DNA from: an uncultured Faecalibacterium sp.
Lineage (GTDB): Bacteria; Bacillota; Clostridia; Oscillospirales; Ruminococcaceae
Direction of reading: 5' to 3'
Assembly (NCBI GenBank): GCA_934501115.1
Contig: CAKSTO010000044.1
Span: 1-18,250, forward strand
Length of the DNA stretch: 18,250 nt
Positions 14,234-18,250 of this stretch are shown piece by piece. The stretch's first letter is position 1. Each line of letters begins with the position of its first letter. A program made the position numbers and the translations under genes. The notes beneath the pieces were generated by a model. That model did no database searches. It had not been told where the DNA came from and saw only the letters and a list, made by a program, of their open reading frames with translations.

Positions 14234-14950
14234 TTGCTGCCCACACTGGATGCGCGTCTGACGGCTGCCGCAGAGCTGGTACGGCCGGGAGAGCCGGTGG
14301 CGGACATCGGCTGCGACCACGGCAAGCTGACGGCGGTGCTGGCGGCTTCGGGTCGATACCCGAAGGTGATCGGTGCTGACCTGCGGCCCGGCCCGCTGGC
14401 CAAGGCGGAGCAGACGCTGGAACATGCAAATTGTCAAGACCGCGCTGAGCTTCGGCTCGGCGACGGTCTTTCTGTGTTATCGGAGAATGAGGTGGGCAGC
14501 ATCGTGCTGGCGGGCGTCTCGGCGCAGACTACATGGGAGATCTTAGAGAAAGCCCCGTGGGTGTTCCGCAAGGGCGGGCCGCGGATCATCATGATCCCCG
14601 CGACCCGACACGATGCGCTGCGCCGCTGGCTGTGGGAACACGGATTCTCGTTTGCGGCTGACCGCCCGGTGCAGGCCGCAGGCCGCTGGTACGCGGTGAT
14701 GGCCGCTGAGTACACCGGCAAGAGCCATGAGCCGACCTTTACGGAATGCCTGTTCGGCGGGACAGGGGAGTGGCCTGAGGGAAAAGGCTATGCCGAATGG
14801 CAGAAGGCCAAGCTGCCCCGGATGCGTCTCGGCGTGCCGGATGGCAGCGAGCTTGCCGCCGAGATCGATGGTTTATTAGCTGGCTTGCCCTCTCAGGCCG
14901 CTTCGCGTCCAGCTCTCCCAAAGGGAGAGGTGGCATTGCGTAAGCAATGA
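14234..14950 (+). CDS. trmK: tRNA (adenine(22)-N1)-methyltransferase, TrmK family
   Basis: The 238-residue class I SAM-dependent methyltransferase is the expected enzyme for m1A22 in tRNA. Motif I is VADIGCDHGKL (residues 23-33). An acidic GADLRPGPLAKAEQTL segment, LGDGLSVL and IVLAGVSAQTTWEIL follow, in TrmK order. The usual GMGG after the last strand is replaced by GVSA, so the active site is diverged. The TTG start is chosen because AAGAAGG lies 6 bases upstream and it begins one base after the previous stop. The last 20 codons (from 219, SQAASRPALPKGEVALRKQ) are encoded by the palindromic repeat at 14888-14964, so the native C-terminus has been replaced or extended. Confidence 0.85.
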   Translation: MLPTLDARLTAAAELVRPGEPVADIGCDHGKLTAVLAASGRYPKVIGADLRPGPLAKAEQTLEHANCQDRAELRLGDGLSVLSENEVGSIVLAGVSAQTTWEILEKAPWVFRKGGPRIIMIPATRHDALRRWLWEHGFSFAADRPVQAAGRWYAVMAAEYTGKSHEPTFTECLFGGTGEWPEGKGYAEWQKAKLPRMRLGVPDGSELAAEIDGLLAGLPSQAASRPALPKGEVALRKQ

Positions 14951-14964
14951 CGGAGAGGGCGAGG
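14888..14964 (+). repeat. Palindromic CTCTCCC repeat inside the 3' end of trmK
   Basis: Outer arms CCCTCTC (14888-14894) and GAGAGGG (14953-14959) enclose the core hairpin CTCTCCC-AAA-GGGAGAG (14913-14929) and the side hairpin CATTGC-GTAA-GCAATG (14934-14949). It ends in GAGAGGGCGAGGA like the other copies. It supplies the trmK stop codon (14948-14950), and its last bases form part of the ribosome binding site of the next gene. Confidence 0.9.
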
Positions 14965-14975
14965 AGGGTGAAGAT

Positions 14976-15752
14976 ATGATAACAGTTAATCAGGTATACG
15001 AAGCAATGCAGCGCATCGCGCCGCTGGAGCTGGCCGAACACTGGGACAACCCCGGCCTGCTGGTGGACTGCGGCGGTGAAGTGCACCGGGTGCTTGTGGC
15101 ACTGGACATTACCCCTGAAGTTTTGGAGGAGGCCGCCGCAAAGCAGTGTGAGATGATCGTGTCCCACCACCCGGTCATTTTTGATCCGCTCAAGAGGCTG
15201 GAGCCGCAGGATGTACCGTTCCGGCTGGTGCAGGCGGGCATTTCTGCCGTCTGCATGCACACCAATCTGGACGCTGCAGAGGGCGGCGTGAACGAGGTGC
15301 TTGCGGGCATTTTCGGCATGAAGGATATGGAAACCTTTGCCGACGGCTGCGGCCGTGTGGGGGCTGTTGAGGAGATCACGGTTCCGGAGCTTGCCCGCAA
15401 GGCGCAGCAGGAGCTTGCCGTGCGGTGCAATCAGCCGGGGAAAGGGCAGGCCGTACAGATCAAACTGGTGGACTGCGGGCGGCCGGTGAAGCGGCTGGCG
15501 GTCATCAGCGGTGCGGGCGGGAGCCTGTTTGCCGATGCCCTCGCCATGGGGGCCGACTGCCTGCTGACCGGCGAAGCCAACCACCACCATGCCATCGACG
15601 CCAAGCGTCTGGGGCTGTCACTGATCGCGGCGGGACACTATGCAACCGAGTTTCCGGTAACGTTTGCCGTAGCAGAAAAGCTCCGTGCCGCCCTGCCGGA
15701 GCTGGATGTGCTGGTAAGCACCGAAAACCGGGATCCGTATACGTATTTGTGA
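14976..15752 (+). CDS. Nif3-like dinuclear metal centre protein
   Basis: The 258-residue protein is of the Nif3/YqfO (DUF34) family. Metal-ligand motifs are SHHP (63-66) and HTNLD (95-99) in the N-terminal half and GHYATE (220-225) in the C-terminal half, with GEANHH at 199-204. The early pattern EHWDNPGLLV is also typical. The family binds two metal ions; its biochemical role is debated, with GTP cyclohydrolase-related and metal-insertion ideas proposed. It commonly lies next to trmK in Firmicutes, as here. The ribosome binding site GAGGAGGG (8 bases upstream) overlaps the end of the repeat at 14888-14964. A weak hairpin CGCTGC/GCAGCG (15761-15780) follows the stop. Confidence 0.95.
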   Translation: MITVNQVYEAMQRIAPLELAEHWDNPGLLVDCGGEVHRVLVALDITPEVLEEAAAKQCEMIVSHHPVIFDPLKRLEPQDVPFRLVQAGISAVCMHTNLDAAEGGVNEVLAGIFGMKDMETFADGCGRVGAVEEITVPELARKAQQELAVRCNQPGKGQAVQIKLVDCGRPVKRLAVISGAGGSLFADALAMGADCLLTGEANHHHAIDAKRLGLSLIAAGHYATEFPVTFAVAEKLRAALPELDVLVSTENRDPYTYL

Positions 15753-15810
15753 GGGAAAGCCGCTGCTATTTTTTGCAGCGATTTTCCGGCTGAGATGAAG
15801 ATTGCCGCTG

Positions 15811-15927
15811 CGGCCCCTTCTGTGAAAGAGTAATTCGGCAAAGTCCGCAGGCTTTGCCGAATTACAAATACAAATAAAAATTCCGCTGATTATGGCCAAA
15901 GCGAACGCGGCGGCCATTAAAATCGTT
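15811..15927 (-). repeat. Two-hairpin repeat, copy 2
   Basis: On the minus strand it reads AACGATTT, hairpin A (arms ATGGCC/GGCCAT, plus-strand 15892-15917, 14-nt loop), a 26-nt linker, hairpin B (15830-15865, 36 nt, outer arms GTAATTCGGCAAAG and CTTTGCCGAATTAC) and TCTTTCACAGAAGGGG. The arms differ from the other copies but remain complementary. It fills most of the 191-bp gap between the Nif3 gene and rqcH, and is antisense to both. It ends 16 bases before the rqcH start, directly abutting its ribosome binding site. Confidence 0.87.
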
Positions 15928-15943
15928 AAACGAGGTAAACACT

Positions 15944-17698
15944 ATGGCATTGGATGCCGCGACACTGGCGCTGACAGCGCAGGAACTCAAAAAGACCCTG
16001 ACGGACGCCAAGATTGCAAAATTGTTTGAACCCACTCGTGATGAGCTGGTACTCACGCTGCGCACCCGTACGGATACCTATGCGCTGCTGCTTTCGGCCC
16101 GCAGCGGCTCTGCCCGGGTGTGCCTGACCGAGGAGAGCTTTGAAAACCCGGAAACACCGCCGTCCTTTTGTATGTTGATGCGCAAGCACCTTACCGGCGG
16201 CAGGCTGCTGGATGTGCACATGGAGCCGGGCGACCGCATCGTCTACTTCGATTTTCAGTGCACCAACGAGATGGGCGACCTTGTGCGAAACACCCTGTGT
16301 GCGGAGCTGATGGGGCGTTACTCCAATCTGGTGCTGGTGCAGAACGGCAAGATCATTGATGCACTCAAGCGGGTGGATTTTGAGGACAGCGATGTACGGC
16401 AGCTGCTGCCGGGTCTGCCCTATACGACGCCTCCTAAGCCTGCCCGGCCGGATTTTCTGCTGGTGAGCGCGGCGTCCATCGTATCGGCTGCCTGTGAGCG
16501 GGATCTGCCGGTAGCAGATGCCCTCAACAAGACCGTGGCCGGTGTTGGCCCGGTGGTCTGCCGGGAAGCCGCATGGCGCGCGTTTGACGGCGAACATCGG
16601 ATCGCCAGCGAGCTGACGGAGGAACAGAAGCGGAGGCTGATGGCTTCCATCGACGAGCTGAAGGAGATCCACGAAAAGGGCGGCTGTCCGTGCAGCATCA
16701 CCGACCCCAGCGGAAAGCCCATCGAGTATACCTTCTTCCGCCCGCAGCAGTACGGCGAAAAATATATTATAAAGGAATGGCCGTCCTTCAATGCGATGCT
16801 GGAGGGCTACTACGCCGAGAAGGACCGCGCCGAACGTCTGCGCACCAAAAGCAAGGAACTGCACAAGGCGGTGCACAATATGTACGAGCGTGCCGTCCGC
16901 AAGCAGGCCGCCCGTCAGGAAGAGCTGGCTGCCAGCGGCAAGAGCGAAAAGCTGCGGCTGTACGGCGAGCTGCTCTCGGCCAACCTCTATCTGGCCCAGA
17001 AGGGCATGAAGAGCATCACGGTGCCCAACTGGTATGATGAGGGCAAAGAGGTGACCATCCCGCTGGATCTGCGCTTCACCCCCAGCCAGAACGCCCAGAA
17101 CTTCTTCAAGAACTACAAGAAGAAGCAGACTGCCGCCCGGATGCTGGTAGACCTGCTGGCCGAGGGCGAAAAGGAGATCGCCTATCTGGAAACGGTGCTC
17201 TACGAGGTGGAGTCTGCTTCCGGCGAAGCGGCTCTCAACGAGATCCGGATGGAGCTGAAAAATCAGGGCTACCTGAAATACTACAAGCAGCGGGATAAAA
17301 AACAGAAGCCCGCAGACTTCCTGCGGTTCACCTCCAGCGACGGGTTTGAGATCCTCGTAGGCCGCAACAACGCCCAGAACGATAAGCTCACCCTGCACAC
17401 CGCCCGGGGCAAAGACCTGTGGTTCCATGTACAGAAAGCCCCCGGCAGCCATGTTGTGGTCATGAGCCGGGGCGAGGAGATCCCGGACACCACCAAGCAG
17501 GAAGCCGCTGAGCTGGCAGTCATCTACTCCAGCACCTACAAAGCGGGCACCGGTGCCAAGGTGGCGGTGGACACCACCGAGGTGAAGAACATCTGGAAGG
17601 CCGGCGGTGCCAAGCCCGGCATGGTGCTCTACGAGGTATACACCACGGTGTACGTCACGCCCCGGGACGGGCTGGCGGAACAGCTGAAGAAGAAGTGA
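15944..17698 (+). CDS. rqcH: Ribosome quality control protein RqcH (NFACT family)
   Basis: The 584-residue protein matches RqcH, the bacterial homologue of Rqc2/NEMF. It binds the stalled 50S subunit with tRNA(Ala) and adds C-terminal alanine tails that mark incomplete chains for decay. The NFACT-N domain begins at the start. The tRNA-contact pair D97-R98, known from Bacillus RqcH, is present at the same numbers (GDRIV). A charged, helical middle (about 285-440) fits the coiled-coil arms. The NFACT-R (DUF814) domain is at about 455-575 with GRNNAQND and DLWFHVQKAPGSHVV. Length fits (Bacillus about 570). The start is supported by ACGAGG about 8 bases upstream. Repeat copies flank both ends; the downstream one begins within its stop codon. 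Confidence 0.95.
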   Translation: MALDAATLALTAQELKKTLTDAKIAKLFEPTRDELVLTLRTRTDTYALLLSARSGSARVCLTEESFENPETPPSFCMLMRKHLTGGRLLDVHMEPGDRIVYFDFQCTNEMGDLVRNTLCAELMGRYSNLVLVQNGKIIDALKRVDFEDSDVRQLLPGLPYTTPPKPARPDFLLVSAASIVSAACERDLPVADALNKTVAGVGPVVCREAAWRAFDGEHRIASELTEEQKRRLMASIDELKEIHEKGGCPCSITDPSGKPIEYTFFRPQQYGEKYIIKEWPSFNAMLEGYYAEKDRAERLRTKSKELHKAVHNMYERAVRKQAARQEELAASGKSEKLRLYGELLSANLYLAQKGMKSITVPNWYDEGKEVTIPLDLRFTPSQNAQNFFKNYKKKQTAARMLVDLLAEGEKEIAYLETVLYEVESASGEAALNEIRMELKNQGYLKYYKQRDKKQKPADFLRFTSSDGFEILVGRNNAQNDKLTLHTARGKDLWFHVQKAPGSHVVVMSRGEEIPDTTKQEAAELAVIYSSTYKAGTGAKVAVDTTEVKNIWKAGGAKPGMVLYEVYTTVYVTPRDGLAEQLKKK

Positions 17699-17813
17699 CG
17701 ATTTGAGATTATCTCCGCTTCGCTCTGATAATATTAGAGGAAAAACTATTTTTAATGTTTGCAAACCGGCAAAGCCTGCGGGCTTTGCCGGTTTGCTTTT
17801 TCACGGGAAGGGG
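17698..17813 (+). repeat. Two-hairpin repeat, copy 3, with terminator-like hairpin after rqcH
   Basis: It starts as ACGATTTGAG, using the last base of the rqcH stop codon. Hairpin A has arms ATTATC (17708-17713) and GATAAT (17727-17732) with a 13-nt loop. A 28-nt linker leads to hairpin B (17761-17796), a perfect 16-bp stem with arms GCAAACCGGCAAAGCC and GGCTTTGCCGGTTTGC and loop TGCG. TTTTTCACGGGAAGGGG follows. Hairpin B plus T5 has the form of an intrinsic terminator for rqcH. Confidence 0.88.
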
Positions 17814-17820
17814 TCGTAGA

Positions 17821-17880
17821 GGGAAGCGGCAGCTTGCCGACGCTTGTTTCCTTCGGAAACGGCCGCGCGGCAGGGAAGCA
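17821..17880. repeat. Small hairpins between two repeat families
   Basis: A CGGCA-GCT-TGCCG hairpin and GTTTCC-TTC-GGAAAC (17846-17860) follow in close succession. They connect the two-hairpin repeat on the left to the CTCTCCC repeat on the right. No coding feature is supported here. Confidence 0.5.
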
Positions 17881-17881
17881 A

Positions 17882-17943
17882 CCTCGCCCTCTCCCTTTGG
17901 GAGAGCTGGCAAAGCCGACAGGCTTTGACTGAGAGGGCGAGGA
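17882..17943 (+). repeat. Palindromic CTCTCCC repeat, short copy
   Basis: CCTCGCCCTCTC (17882-17893) is perfectly complementary to GAGAGGGCGAGG (17931-17942). Inside are CTCTCCC-TTT-GGGAGAG (17889-17905), whose left arm overlaps the outer arm, and the side hairpin CAAAGCC-GACA-GGCTTTG (17910-17927). It ends in the same GAGAGGGCGAGGA as the copies at 6150-6286 and 14888-14964. Confidence 0.88.
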
Positions 17944-18142
17944 CGGCAGTGCTCCGGCCCTGCTTTTTATTATATATGTATAAAAGCGACAGAACGGCCC
18001 ATACTAAGCACTGCACAGCGGGCGCGGCAAAGTTTTCCACCGGCAGAAAAGCCTGTGGATTGTGCATCTTGCACAGAAAATGCGCTCTTTGACAAAACGG
18101 AGAAAATAAAAAAGAAAATTCGTTCTTTTTTCTAAAAAACAC

Positions 18143-18171
18143 TTGCCAAATGCACGAAGGTGTGATAGAAT
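18143..18171 (+). promoter_or_regulatory. Strong sigma-A promoter for a gene beyond the window
   Basis: TTGCCA (18143-18148) and TAGAAT (18166-18171) are 17 bp apart. The 40 bases upstream are nearly all A and T, including AAAAAAGAA facing TTCTTTTTT, and would suit an UP element. No gene is seen between 17699 and the window end; the stretch 17944-18142 holds nothing else I recognise. Confidence 0.75.
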
Positions 18172-18250
18172 AACTCTCGGCTGCAAAAGGCTTGTGCGAT
18201 ACAAGTCGTGCAGGCCAGCGATATGCGTTGATGCGGGAGGTTGTCATCCG
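18172..18250 (+). promoter_or_regulatory. Structured 5' leader, truncated by the window end
   Basis: GGCTGCA (18179-18185) can pair with TGCAGGCC (18209-18216, one bulged G), enclosing CTTGT-GCGAT-ACAAG (18191-18205). GGGAGG at 18235-18240 looks like a ribosome binding site, so the start codon should fall at or just past the window edge. The gene cannot be identified; a highly expressed translation gene would fit the promoter strength, but that is a guess. Confidence 0.5.

Noticed and set aside
15754..15787. Terminator after the Nif3-like gene (CGCTGC/GCAGCG).
   Set aside because: The T-rich run is mainly in the loop, and only TTTT follows. Too weak to call separately from the adjoining repeat.
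17698..17943. CRISPR-like array, because several palindromes follow each other.
   Set aside because: There are no regularly spaced identical repeats with unique spacers and no cas genes; these are two different repeat families side by side.

Overview
The window looks like chromosomal core sequence from a GC-rich gut Firmicute of the Ruminococcaceae/Oscillospiraceae, most likely Faecalibacterium or a close relative. I infer this from the gene set (F-type ATP synthase, acetate kinase, TmcAL, TrmK, RqcH, YitT), strong AGGAGG-type ribosome binding sites, sigma-A style promoters and the abundance of palindromic intergenic repeats. No database search was possible, so the genus is a judgement. There is no phage, insertion sequence, CRISPR array, rRNA or tRNA in the window.

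Layout, left to right. (1) Positions 5-2677 are the 3' end of an ATP synthase operon (gamma, beta, epsilon), closed by a strong terminator. (2) Positions 2759-3019 hold two facing copies of a two-hairpin repeat, lying between the convergent atpC and udk. (3) udk (minus) and a cardiolipin synthase (plus) diverge. (4) A small zinc-ribbon gene (minus) has a consensus promoter and a leader of about 130 nt. (5) A large palindromic repeat (6150-6286) precedes the terminator of ackA (minus), which diverges from tmcAL (plus). (6) A stand-alone GltD-like flavoprotein follows. (7) A two-gene operon encodes a DUF1538 membrane protein with an internal duplication and a fused tandem P-II-like protein. (8) A YitT-type membrane protein follows. 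(9) A run of a DUF1858 redox protein, trmK, a Nif3-like protein and rqcH follows, punctuated by repeats. (10) The right edge carries more repeats and then a strong promoter with a structured leader for a gene outside the window.

Functionally, this is housekeeping: ATP synthesis, acetate production with ATP formation, pyrimidine salvage, membrane lipid synthesis, tRNA modification and ribosome rescue. The DUF1538/P-II pair is the least understood protein unit. Its layout (transporter-like membrane protein plus P-II-like regulator) resembles known transporter/P-II pairs, but its substrate is unknown.

The most striking signal is non-coding. Four copies of one element (two at 2759-3019, one at 15811-15927, one at 17698-17813) share two hairpins in fixed order and spacing. 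The second hairpin is exactly 36 nt in every copy. Its arms differ almost completely between copies yet stay complementary, while the loops and linkers are conserved. A second repeat family (6150-6286, 14888-14964, 17882-17943) shows the same behaviour in its side hairpin. One copy of that family supplies the last 20 codons of trmK and part of the ribosome binding site of the next gene.
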